This document shows, piece by piece, positions 42,872-50,809 of a DNA stretch of 64,000 bases. Positions within the stretch are counted from its first letter, which is position 1. Every line of letters starts with the position of its first letter. The notes below the pieces were generated by a model. That model was not told the origin of the DNA. It did no database searches and saw only the letters and a program-made list of their open reading frames with translations. The DNA is taken from positions 1-64,000 of the forward strand of contig DASYUH010000056.1 of the NCBI GenBank assembly GCA_036001465.1, read 5' to 3'. The position numbers and the translations under genes were made by a program. The stretch is from Candidatus Polarisedimenticolia bacterium (lineage in GTDB: Bacteria > Acidobacteriota > Polarisedimenticolia > Gp22-AA2).

Positions 42872-44227
42872 ATGGGTTCCGCCGCCGCTCTGCGCGCATC
42901 GCGTCATTCTTTGTATCCGCTCGCCGCTCGTCCATGCGTCGATCACCCGCCCGTCGATTCCCCCCTCGCCGATCTCACGTCCGCCGATCTCACGCACACC
43001 CGGCCGGCATGAGCCGCGGCCCTGCGCCGATTCGTCTGCAGGGAGGATACGCCGGCCTATCACGCTCCGTCCGCGCCCGCCTCGAGCGCCTACCCGGTCG
43101 AGAGCTCTCTTCGTCAGGCGGACGCCCTGGCCCTGTCGCTGCGGACCGGGCTCGACCGCATCGCGATCCCCCTGGCCCGTGCGGCGGCCGCCTTCGAGCA
43201 GCGGCAGGCCTGGTCCGATTTTGGATTCGCCCGACTGGAAGATCACGCCCGCGAGCGGTTCGGACGCTCGGGCCGGTGGGTGGATGAGGCCCGGGCACTC
43301 GGGCGCACCCGCTCGCTTCGCGCCGCCGGGCTCGCGGCGTCGGCCCACGCGGCACATCTCGACGACGCCGCGTGGCACGACTCGCTGCGCCGCGAGCCGG
43401 GCACCGCGCGCGAGCGGGTCCAGCGCTTCGGGACCGACGCCGCCGAGCGACCCAGCCCGGACGTTTTCCTCCGCCTCCGCCTGCCGCACGAACTCGCCGG
43501 CGACTTCCTCGGCGTCATTGAAGCCTTCCGGGTGCGCCTGTCGAAGGCGGCGGACTCGGTCCCCCGCGACGAACCGTGGCCGGATCCGCACGCCGCGCCG
43601 TCCATGCTGGCAGCCCGGACGTTTTCCGTCCGCTCCCGCCGCGTGCCGGCCTGGGTCGGCCTCCTGGCGCTCCTGGAAGACTTCGTCCTCACCTGGGACC
43701 CGCCGCACCGCGGCGCCCCGAAGCGCCCCGGCGACCCGGTCTATTCCCGCGCCGGATGGCGCTGCACCGCTCCCGGCTGCACCTCGCGGAAGAACCTGGA
43801 CGACCATCACGTCGTCTACCGCTCCCGGCGTGGCGGCGACGGGCTCGACAATCGCACCTGCCTGTGCCGCTTCCATCACAAGCGGGGAGAGCACGGCGAG
43901 CTGGCGTCCTGCCGCGGCAAGGCGCCGCTCGGCATCCTGTGGAGGCTCGGGAAGAAGGACCTCGCGGTCTGGTACCGCAACGAGCGGCGCGTTGTCGCGC
44001 CGACACTCGGAACTACGGCCGGATCGCACTCGCGCGACATGCGATCCGAATGGACACCGGTGAGAAATCCCGGCGAGTCGGCCGGTCAGGTCTGCTCCTC
44101 CCGCATCTGGTTCATCCGCTCGAGGAACTCCGGCTCGACCAGGACCTCGCGCGGCTTGCTGCCGTCGGCCGGGCCGACGATGCCGTTCTGCTCCATCATG
44201 TCAACCAGACGGGCGGCCCGCGCGTAA
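42872..44227 (+). pseudogene. DUF222/HNH endonuclease-family gene, copy 2, decayed
   Basis: The frame starts at ATG 42872 (MGSAAALRASRHSLY, like copy 1), is broken by a TGA at 43010, then continues in the same frame. It contains EDTPAYHAPSAPASSAYPVE, LDRIAIPLARAAAAFEQRQ and, at 43740-43900, an HNH motif: CTAPGCTSRKNLDDHHVVY, then NRTCLCRFHHKRGEH with CxxC-type metal ligands. Relative to copy 1 about 30-40 residues after ERFGRSGRW are missing. The natural end seems lost: the frame runs to 44227, 142 bp into the 3' end of ftsK. A shorter protein could begin at GTG 43280. In-frame stop, deletion and run-on mark it as a pseudogene, though the HNH part is intact. Confidence 0.7.
44059..44074. repeat. 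Border repeat at right side of HNH copy 2
   Basis: GGTGAGAAATCCCGGC lies 11 bp after the ftsK stop (ftsK is on the minus strand). Its reverse complement GCCGGGATTTCTCACC matches the left-side repeat CCCGGATTTCTTACA, so HNH copy 2 is bracketed by inverted copies about 1.3 kb apart. Confidence 0.55.
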
Positions 44228-46572
44228 CCGAGCTTCAGCCGGCGCTGAATGTGCGACACCGAGATCTGGCCCATCTGGATGGCCAGCCGGACCGCCTGGT
44301 CGTAGGCCGGATCGACCTCCTCGTCGCGCCCTCCGGCCCCGCCCGCGGCCGTCCCCTGCGGCTCGTCGCGGGTCACGGATTCGTCGTACTGCGGCTTGGC
44401 CTGCTTCTTCAGGAAGGTGACGATCCGGGTGGCCTCGATCTCGGTCACCAGCGGGCCGTGCAGCCGGATCAGGCGGGCGGACCCGGGCGGGATGAACAGC
44501 ATGTCGCCGTGCCCCAGGAGTTGCTCGGCGCCGTTGCTGTCCAGGATGGTGCGCGAGTCGACCTTGGACGAGACCCGCATGGCGATGCGGCACGGGAAGT
44601 TCGCCTTGATGACGCCGGTGATGATGTCCACCGACGGGCGCTGCGTGGACAGGATCAGGTGGATGCCGACCGCGCGCGCCATCTGCGCCAGGCGGGTGAT
44701 CGCCTCCTCCACCTCCGCGCCGGTGGTCATCATGAGGTCGGCCAGCTCGTCGATCAGGATGACGACGTAGGGGAGCGGCTTGAGCGGCTCGCCGGCTGTG
44801 GTCGGGAGGCGGGCCGAGGCCGGCGGGGCCTCCGCTGCCGGGAAGGCGTCCGCCGTCTCCGCGGGGGCCGCCGCTCCCGCAGGAGTCTCGGCCTTGGCGC
44901 CGCCGCGGCCCGCCGCGCTGCGCTCCTGGATCTCGCGCCTCACGATGAGGTTGTATTGATCGATGCCGCGCACCCCCGCCTCGGCCAGCTGCTTGTAGCG
45001 CCGCTCCATCTCCAGGACGGCCCAGCGCAGGGCGTTGGCGGCCTTCTTGGTGTCGGTGACCAGAGGAGTCAGGAGATGCGGGATGTTCTCGTAGACCCCG
45101 AGCTCCAGGCGCTTCGGATCGATCATGATGAACTTCACTTCCTCCGGGCTCGACTTGTACAGGATGGACGTCAGGATCGAGTTCATGCAGACGCTCTTTC
45201 CCGATCCCGTCGAGCCGGCGACCAGGAGGTGGGGCATGCGGGCCAGGTCGGCGTAGTAGGGCTCGCCGCTGATCTCCTTGCCCAGGGCGAGGGTGAGGGC
45301 GGCCGGCGCCTTCTGGAACCGCTCGGAGGCCAGAAGCTCGCGCAGGGAGATGATCTCGCGCTTCTTGTTCGGGACCTCGATGCCGACGGTCGACTTGCCG
45401 GCGATGCGGTCGATGCGGATCGACTCCGCCTCGATCGCCAGGCAGAGATCGTCCGCCAGGGTGACGATCTTGCTGTATTTCACGCCGGGGTCCGGCTTGA
45501 ACTCGAAGACCGTCACCACCGGCCCCGGCTGGATGGCGATCACCTGGCCGGTGACGTCGAACTCGCGGCACTTCTCGGTGATGATGCGGGCGGTCTCCAC
45601 CAGGTCCTTCTCGTCCACCTGCACATCGTGCTGCGGCAGGTTGAGAAGGGACAGGGGAGGCGAAGTGTAGCTCGCCAGGCTCTCGACGAAGTCGAACTGC
45701 GGCTGTCCTTCGGGGGGCGCGGCCTTGCCGCGGGCGGCGGCGCGGGCCGCCTTGCGGGCGGCCGTCGCGGCGGCGGCGCGGCCGTCGGGCGGAGGGACCT
45801 GGTCGTCGTCGCTGGCCGCGAGCGGAATCGCCGCCGCGGCGTGCGGCTCGGGCAGGGTCTCCTCTCCGGCGGAGGCCAGGGCGGCGGCGCTGGCCCGGCG
45901 TTCCTTCTGCCGCCGGGCGACCTCCAGGCGCAGCTTCTCCTTGCGGCGCGCCTCGCGGCGGCGGATCGAGGCCAGCCAGAGGTTGCGCATCAAGGCCGCC
46001 GCCCGCGTCCAGACGGCCCGGGCCGCCTCGAACATCGAGGCGCGCGTCACGATCAACAGGCTGGCCATGAGGCAGGCCAGGGCGGCGACCAGGGCGCCCC
46101 AGCGATTGAGCGGCCGCGCCAGAATGTGGGCGAAGGCGTAGCCGAGCCAGCCGCCCGCGCGGCGCACTCCCGGACCGGCCCTTTCGTCCAGGACCAGGTG
46201 CAGGGTGGCAGCGGCCGAGAGGACCAGGAGCGCGCAGCCCAGGGTGCGCGACAGGGCCCTGGCGCTTCGCCTCCGGAAGACCTCCCAGCCCAGCAGGAGC
46301 AGGAGCAGGGGGATCGCCCAGCCGGCGTAGCCGAAGAGCTGCAGGAGGAGCTCGGCGCAGAGGGCTCCCGCGATGCCGGCGACGTTGCTCACCGGCTCGC
46401 TCGTCCATTGACCGAGCGGCCAGGGGACCGGATCGTCGGCGTGGTACGAGGCGAGGCTCAGCACCAGGAGCACGGCGATCGCCATCAGGGCGATCGCCAG
46501 GGACTCCGACAGAAATCCCCGGGCCGCGGGGGTTTCGCGGCGGGGAGACACCGATCTCCGCCGGTCGCGCAT
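44086..46572 (-). CDS. ftsK: DNA translocase FtsK/SpoIIIE
   Basis: 828 residues from ATG 46572 (an ATG at 46590 is in frame, but a TAGAAT -10-like box at 46586-46581 lies between). Four or five membrane helices anchor it at the septum (20-180), a charged/Ala-rich linker follows, then the motor: VAGSTGSGKSVCMN (Walker A), IMIDPKRLELGVYENIPHLL, VVILIDELADLM (Walker B) and LSTQRPSVDIITGVIKANFP. The gamma DNA-reading domain ends the protein (DPAYDQAVRLAIQMGQISVS ... RLVDMMEQNGIVG). An Ala/Pro-rich insert of about 45 residues sits just before Walker B. Role: chromosome dimer resolution and segregation at division. Confidence 0.95.
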   Translation of the reverse strand: MRDRRRSVSPRRETPAARGFLSESLAIALMAIAVLLVLSLASYHADDPVPWPLGQWTSEPVSNVAGIAGALCAELLLQLFGYAGWAIPLLLLLLGWEVFRRRSARALSRTLGCALLVLSAAATLHLVLDERAGPGVRRAGGWLGYAFAHILARPLNRWGALVAALACLMASLLIVTRASMFEAARAVWTRAAALMRNLWLASIRRREARRKEKLRLEVARRQKERRASAAALASAGEETLPEPHAAAAIPLAASDDDQVPPPDGRAAAATAARKAARAAARGKAAPPEGQPQFDFVESLASYTSPPLSLLNLPQHDVQVDEKDLVETARIITEKCREFDVTGQVIAIQPGPVVTVFEFKPDPGVKYSKIVTLADDLCLAIEAESIRIDRIAGKSTVGIEVPNKKREIISLRELLASERFQKAPAALTLALGKEISGEPYYADLARMPHLLVAGSTGSGKSVCMNSILTSILYKSSPEEVKFIMIDPKRLELGVYENIPHLLTPLVTDTKKAANALRWAVLEMERRYKQLAEAGVRGIDQYNLIVRREIQERSAAGRGGAKAETPAGAAAPAETADAFPAAEAPPASARLPTTAGEPLKPLPYVVILIDELADLMMTTGAEVEEAITRLAQMARAVGIHLILSTQRPSVDIITGVIKANFPCRIAMRVSSKVDSRTILDSNGAEQLLGHGDMLFIPPGSARLIRLHGPLVTEIEATRIVTFLKKQAKPQYDESVTRDEPQGTAAGGAGGRDEEVDPAYDQAVRLAIQMGQISVSHIQRRLKLGYARAARLVDMMEQNGIVGPADGSKPREVLVEPEFLERMNQMREEQT

Positions 46573-46627
46573 AGGCCTGGATTCTACCATCTGGGCACCC
46601 GGGCGCCCGTCCGAATGCTCGGATCGT

Positions 46628-48316
46628 CTAAGTTTCGATGATGGCGGAGATGATGATGGGCCGCCGGTCGAGGGACTTGCGGAAGAAGCGCTTCAGGTCG
46701 CGCTGGATCAACGTCTTCATCACGCCCCGGTCGGCGCGCTCCTCGGGGGTGGCCGCCTCGACGCTCCGGCGCACGACCCCGGCGGCCTCGCCGAGCACGC
46801 CGCCGCGTTCCGGGCCCACCGGGAAGCCCCGGCTGACGATCTCGGGCTCCCCTTCGAGGTGTCCGGTGTGGCTGTCGATGGCCACGACCGCGAGGATGAT
46901 CCCCCCCTCGGAGAGGTGGCGGCGGTCGCGCACGATGATCTCCTCGACCTCCTCGCGCGTCCCGTCGACGAACACGCGGCCGACCTGGACCCGGCCGGTC
47001 ACCTTCGCCTCGCGGGTGGACATCTCGATGACGTCCCCCGTCTCGACCAGCAGGATGCGATCGCGCGGCAGGCCGGTCTGCTCGGCCAGAAGGGCGTGGT
47101 TGTGAATCTGGCGCAGCTCGCCGTGAATCGGCACGAAGTAGCGCGGGCGGGTGAGGGTGAGCAGGATGCGCAGCTCCTCCTGGCTGGCGTGCCCCGAGAC
47201 GTGCAGGGGGGGCCGGCCCCCGACGATGACTTCCGCCCCCCGCCGGTACAGGTGGTTCACGACGCGGTTGATCGATTTCTCGTTGCCCGGGATGCTCCGG
47301 GCCGACAGCACCACCGTGTCGCCCGCCTCGATCGTCACCTCGCGGTGATCGTCGAGCGCGATGCGCGACAGGGCCGACATCGGCTCGCCCTGGCTGCCGG
47401 CCGCGATCACGACCACCCGGTCGGCCGCCAGGCGCTTCACCTCCGACGCCTCGATCAGCGTGCCGGCGGGGGCCTTGAGATATCCCAGGCGGTCGGCCAC
47501 CTCGGAGGTGGAGATCATGCTCGAGCCGACCAGAGCCACCTTCCTGCGATGCGTGACCGCCAGGTCGACCACCTGCTGGATGCGGTGGACGTTGCTGGCG
47601 AAGGTGCTGATGACGATGCGCCCGCGGGCCTTGCGGAACAGCCCGTCGAGCGCCTCGCCGACCATGCGCTCCGAGCCGCTGAACCCCGGGACCTCGGCGT
47701 TGGTGCTGTCCGACAGGAGCGCCAGCACTCCCTGGTCGCCGTAGAAGGAAAACGTCTGGAAGTCGAAGGTGCGCCCATCGGCCGGGGTCTGATCCATCTT
47801 GAAGTCGCCGCTGTGCAGGACGACGCCGGCCGGCGTCTTGATCGCGAGGCCGAACGATCCGGGGATGCTGTGCGTCACCTGGATGAACTCGACGCCGAAC
47901 GGGCCCAGGGTGATCTCGTCCCGGGCCTTGACCTTCTTCAGAAAACGATCCGCCGGGAGGTCGTGCTCCTGAAGCTTGCGCGCCACCAGCCCCAGGGTGA
48001 AATCGCTCCCGTAGATCGGGACGCGCACCTTGTCGAACAGGTACGGGAGCGCCCCGATGTGGTCCTCGTGCCCGTGCGTCAGGATGACGCCCCGCACGTC
48101 GTCGACACGCTCCATGACGTACGTCAAGTCCGGGATGACGAAGTTGATCCCGAGGGCCTGCTCTTCCGGGAACATCAACCCGGCGTCGACGATGATCAGA
48201 TCGGATCCGTATTTCAGGACGGTGCAGTTGTTGCCGAACTCGCCGATGCCGCCGAGAGGCACGATCTGCAGGGGAGTCTGCGGTTTGGGGCCCTCGACTC
48301 GGGCGCGGGTGGTCAC
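46628..48316 (-). CDS. rnj: Ribonuclease J
   Basis: 562 residues from GTG 48316. A beta-CASP metallo-beta-lactamase nuclease for 5'-3' decay and processing of RNA. Zinc ligands are visible in THGHEDHIGA (H81, H83, D85, H86), HSIPGSFG, HSGDFKMD and SGHASQEEL (the H of GH). The C-terminal domain includes IIVRDRRHLSEGGIIL. A perfect TATAAT (48328-48323) lies 6 nt before the GTG, overlapping the TAA stop of rsmA, which suggests a leaderless mRNA in addition to read-through from rsmA. Confidence 0.95.
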   Translation of the reverse strand: MTTRARVEGPKPQTPLQIVPLGGIGEFGNNCTVLKYGSDLIIVDAGLMFPEEQALGINFVIPDLTYVMERVDDVRGVILTHGHEDHIGALPYLFDKVRVPIYGSDFTLGLVARKLQEHDLPADRFLKKVKARDEITLGPFGVEFIQVTHSIPGSFGLAIKTPAGVVLHSGDFKMDQTPADGRTFDFQTFSFYGDQGVLALLSDSTNAEVPGFSGSERMVGEALDGLFRKARGRIVISTFASNVHRIQQVVDLAVTHRRKVALVGSSMISTSEVADRLGYLKAPAGTLIEASEVKRLAADRVVVIAAGSQGEPMSALSRIALDDHREVTIEAGDTVVLSARSIPGNEKSINRVVNHLYRRGAEVIVGGRPPLHVSGHASQEELRILLTLTRPRYFVPIHGELRQIHNHALLAEQTGLPRDRILLVETGDVIEMSTREAKVTGRVQVGRVFVDGTREEVEEIIVRDRRHLSEGGIILAVVAIDSHTGHLEGEPEIVSRGFPVGPERGGVLGEAAGVVRRSVEAATPEERADRGVMKTLIQRDLKRFFRKSLDRRPIIISAIIET

Positions 48317-48323
48317 GACGGGA

Positions 48324-49184
48324 TTATAGAGCGTTTCGCAGGCGGGCCAGGGCGACAAACCCTTCGACCGGAACCTGTTCCGGCCGGGCGCCGGGATCGA
48401 GTCCGGCCGCGACGATGAGCCGCGCCGCCGCGTCGCTCCCGAGAGGAACGCCGGCCGGCCCAGGGAGGGACGCGAGGTTGTTCAGGAGAGTCTTCCGCCG
48501 GCGCCCGAAGGCCGCGCGGAGCATCGCCTCGAGCGCTCCGGCGGGCAAGCCTTCGCCGGGGCGCTCCGTCTCGTTCGATGTCGAGCGCAGGGTGAGACGG
48601 ACGAGCGCCGAGTCGACCTTGGGGACGGGCCGGAAGGATCCCGGCCGCAGGCGCAGGAGGCTCTCGACCCGCGCGTGAGCCTGGCAGAGGACGGACAGCC
48701 CGCCGTAGCTCCGCCGTCCGGGCGGCGAGGCGATTCGCTCCGCCACCTCGCGCTGCACCAGGACAAGGAGGTCGCTCAGCAGGGAGCGCTCTCCGAGGAG
48801 CTTCAGGATCACCGCGGTGGCGATGTTGTACGGCAGGTTGGCGATGACGCGGGCCCGCCTGCCGGGTGAGGCCCCGAGGCCCGTGAGCAGGGAGCGCAGG
48901 TCCGCCTGCAGGACGTCCGTCTGCACGATCCGGAGGTCCGGAGGATCGCCGGTCTCGGCGCGCAGCAGGGCGGCCAGGTCGGGGTCGATCTCGATCGCGA
49001 GCAGGGTCCGCACCCGTCCGAGGAGGCGGCGCGTGAGCACCCCTTTCCCCGGGCCGATCTCGAGGACGAGATCGTCCGGGCCGGGGCGGAAGGCGGCCAC
49101 GATGGCGTCGGCCGCCCCCTGGTTGACCAGGAAGTTCTGCCCCCAGCGCCTCCGGGCCTGCAACCGAAGCGGGCTTCCACGCAT
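48324..49184 (-). CDS. rsmA: 16S rRNA dimethyladenosine transferase
   Basis: 286 residues. KsgA/Dim1 family enzyme that dimethylates two adjacent adenosines near the 3' end of 16S rRNA. GQNFL near the start, LEIGPGKGVLT (41-51) as the SAM site, E65/D67 region IEIDPDL, and catalytic NLPYNIA (116-122) are all present. The C-terminal part has RPVPKVDSALVRL and the late helix AFGRRRKTLLNNL. Its TAA stop forms part of the TATAAT box before the RNase J gene. It is divergent from trxA with a 59 bp gap. Confidence 0.96.
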   Translation of the reverse strand: MRGSPLRLQARRRWGQNFLVNQGAADAIVAAFRPGPDDLVLEIGPGKGVLTRRLLGRVRTLLAIEIDPDLAALLRAETGDPPDLRIVQTDVLQADLRSLLTGLGASPGRRARVIANLPYNIATAVILKLLGERSLLSDLLVLVQREVAERIASPPGRRSYGGLSVLCQAHARVESLLRLRPGSFRPVPKVDSALVRLTLRSTSNETERPGEGLPAGALEAMLRAAFGRRRKTLLNNLASLPGPAGVPLGSDAAARLIVAAGLDPGARPEQVPVEGFVALARLRNAL

Positions 49185-49243
49185 CCTATCGGTATGGTAT
49201 AAGAACGGCTCCTGGAGTGCTGACCGAGGGCCCCGGAGAGCCG

Positions 49244-49573
49244 ATGAGCCAAAACATCCTGACGCTGACGAACAGCAACTTCGAATCCGAGGTCAAGAAA
49301 CCGGGGTCGCCGATCCTGGTCGATTTCTGGGCGGAATGGTGCGGCCCGTGCCGCATGGTGGCTCCCCTCCTGGAGAAGCTGGCCGAGGAATACGTCGGGA
49401 AGGTGCGCATCGGCAAGGTGAACGTCGACGACGAGAGCGGCCTGGCCGGCCGCTACGGCATCCAGAGCATCCCGACGCTGCTGCTGTTCAAGGACGGCAA
49501 GGTCGTCGACCAGTACATCGGGGCGACCTCGCGCGACGTCCTGGTGAAGATGTTCGACAAGCACACCCGCTGA
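49244..49573 (+). CDS. trxA: Thioredoxin
   Basis: 109 residues, standard thioredoxin. The WCGPC active site has C33 and C36; the cis-Pro lies in GIQSIPTLLLF, and DFWAEWCGPCRM is canonical. ATG 49244 is preceded by GGAGAG. Upstream TATAAG (49198-49203) may be the -10 box. Cytoplasmic disulfide reductant; the single gene is not in an operon. Confidence 0.97.
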   Translation: MSQNILTLTNSNFESEVKKPGSPILVDFWAEWCGPCRMVAPLLEKLAEEYVGKVRIGKVNVDDESGLAGRYGIQSIPTLLLFKDGKVVDQYIGATSRDVLVKMFDKHTR

Positions 49574-49577
49574 ATCC

Positions 49578-50060
49578 TCAGACCACCCTGGGCCCGCCCC
49601 GGACCGTCGTGATCGTCAGGGACCCGTCCGATAGATCGGCCACCACGGTGCGTCCATGCTCTCCCCCCACGTCTCGCGCGACCACGGCGACCCGGGCCTC
49701 CTCGAGCGCCCGGAGCGCGGCCTCGATGTTCTTGTCCCCCACGGTCGCGCGCGGCATGCCGGGATCGACCGAGAACATCCTCGAGCCTCCGGTGACCTTC
49801 GCACAGAGCGCCTCGCGCCGCGCACCGAGCCGGATCGATTCCTCCACGATGGCGGCGACCGCGGTGCTCGCGTAGCGTCCGAGGTGCCCGCTCTCCCTCC
49901 CGGGCGGGCCGGGCAGGAGGATGTGGGCCATCCCCCCGACCCGCGTGCCGGCGTCGTAGACGAACACCGCGACGCACGATCCGAGCCCGTGGATGACCAG
50001 CTTCGCCGGCGCCGGAAGGACGCGCAGCTCGCCGGCGCGGAGCGACCGGGGGCGGCTCAC
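49578..50060 (-). CDS. cheD: Chemoreceptor glutamine deamidase CheD
   Basis: 160 residues from GTG 50060, which overlaps the preceding stop (GTGA). Catalytic residues C29 (GLGSCVAVFVYD) and H46 (GGMAHILLP) are the CheD signature. CheD deamidates receptor glutamines and binds CheC, linking receptor methylation to adaptation. Last gene of the operon. Confidence 0.93.
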   Translation of the reverse strand: MSRPRSLRAGELRVLPAPAKLVIHGLGSCVAVFVYDAGTRVGGMAHILLPGPPGRESGHLGRYASTAVAAIVEESIRLGARREALCAKVTGGSRMFSVDPGMPRATVGDKNIEAALRALEEARVAVVARDVGGEHGRTVVADLSDGSLTITTVRGGPRVV

Positions 50061-50809
50061 CGCGCCCTCGATTTCGTCGCGGCCCGTTCCCCGGTCTCCC
50101 GCTCGTGCGCCCGCCCGAGCACGCCGAGCGAATCGGGATGGGGGAGAAAGAAGATCTCGCCGCGCAGCCCGCTGGCCGGCTCGTGGACCTCGCTGGCCAG
50201 GACGACCGCGGTGTCGGAGACCGATGCGAGGTCGATGAGCAGGTGATCGGTCACCGCCCCGACCATGTCGAGGGCCAGTCCGGGAATCGAGGGGAGCAGG
50301 CTGACCCCGAGCAGGCGGCTGAGGGCGTTGAGGTAGGCGCAGCCCAGGATGTTGCCGATCTCCAGCAGCGCCGAGCGCTCCATCTCGTCCATGCCCTGGA
50401 GGCCGTGGGCGCGGGGCGGTCCCTTTCCCGGCCGGGGCAGGACCAGGTCGAGGAGGAGCGGGAGCTGATCGCGGCTGAAGAGGAGCAGAAGATGGCCGCG
50501 CAGATCGCCGTAGATCTTGAGGGACAACGCGCACACCACGCGCGACGCCCCGCCGGCCAGGTCGGCCACGTCCTCCAGGGGAAGGGTCCTGGCCCAGGGG
50601 ACGTCCAGACGCAGGGGGCGGCCGATGATCTGGCCCATGGCGATCGCGGCGTTGTGGGCCCCCGCTTCGCTCAGCACGTGAAAGCGGCTCAGGTCGGCCC
50701 GGGGCACACGCAGGATGCGCGGGCGCGCTCCCCGGGCGGAGCCCCTTCTCCGGAAGGCGGGGGGTGCCTTCCTCGGGGGGCGCCGGCGCGGGCGCGCGCG
50801 GACCTTCAC
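50057..50809 (-). CDS. cheC: CheC-type CheY-P phosphatase
   Basis: 250 residues. The GTG at 50809 overlaps the cheA stop and the gene's stop overlaps cheD. Two active-site helices of CheC/CheX proteins are present: LSEAGAHNAAIAMGQ and LLEIGNILGCAYLNAL, each with the E..N pair. SLKIYGDLRGHLLLLFSRD is a characteristic strand. The first ~35 residues are Arg-rich and not part of the family fold, so translation might start later, but the GTGA overlap supports the long form. It should dephosphorylate CheY-P together with CheD. Confidence 0.85.
   Translation of the reverse strand: MKVRARPRRRPPRKAPPAFRRRGSARGARPRILRVPRADLSRFHVLSEAGAHNAAIAMGQIIGRPLRLDVPWARTLPLEDVADLAGGASRVVCALSLKIYGDLRGHLLLLFSRDQLPLLLDLVLPRPGKGPPRAHGLQGMDEMERSALLEIGNILGCAYLNALSRLLGVSLLPSIPGLALDMVGAVTDHLLIDLASVSDTAVVLASEVHEPASGLRGEIFFLPHPDSLGVLGRAHERETGERAATKSRAR

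Noticed and set aside
43010-43012. TGA in HNH copy 2 as a recoded codon
   Set aside because: No selenocysteine-type structure is visible and the gene shows other decay; a pseudogene stop is simpler.
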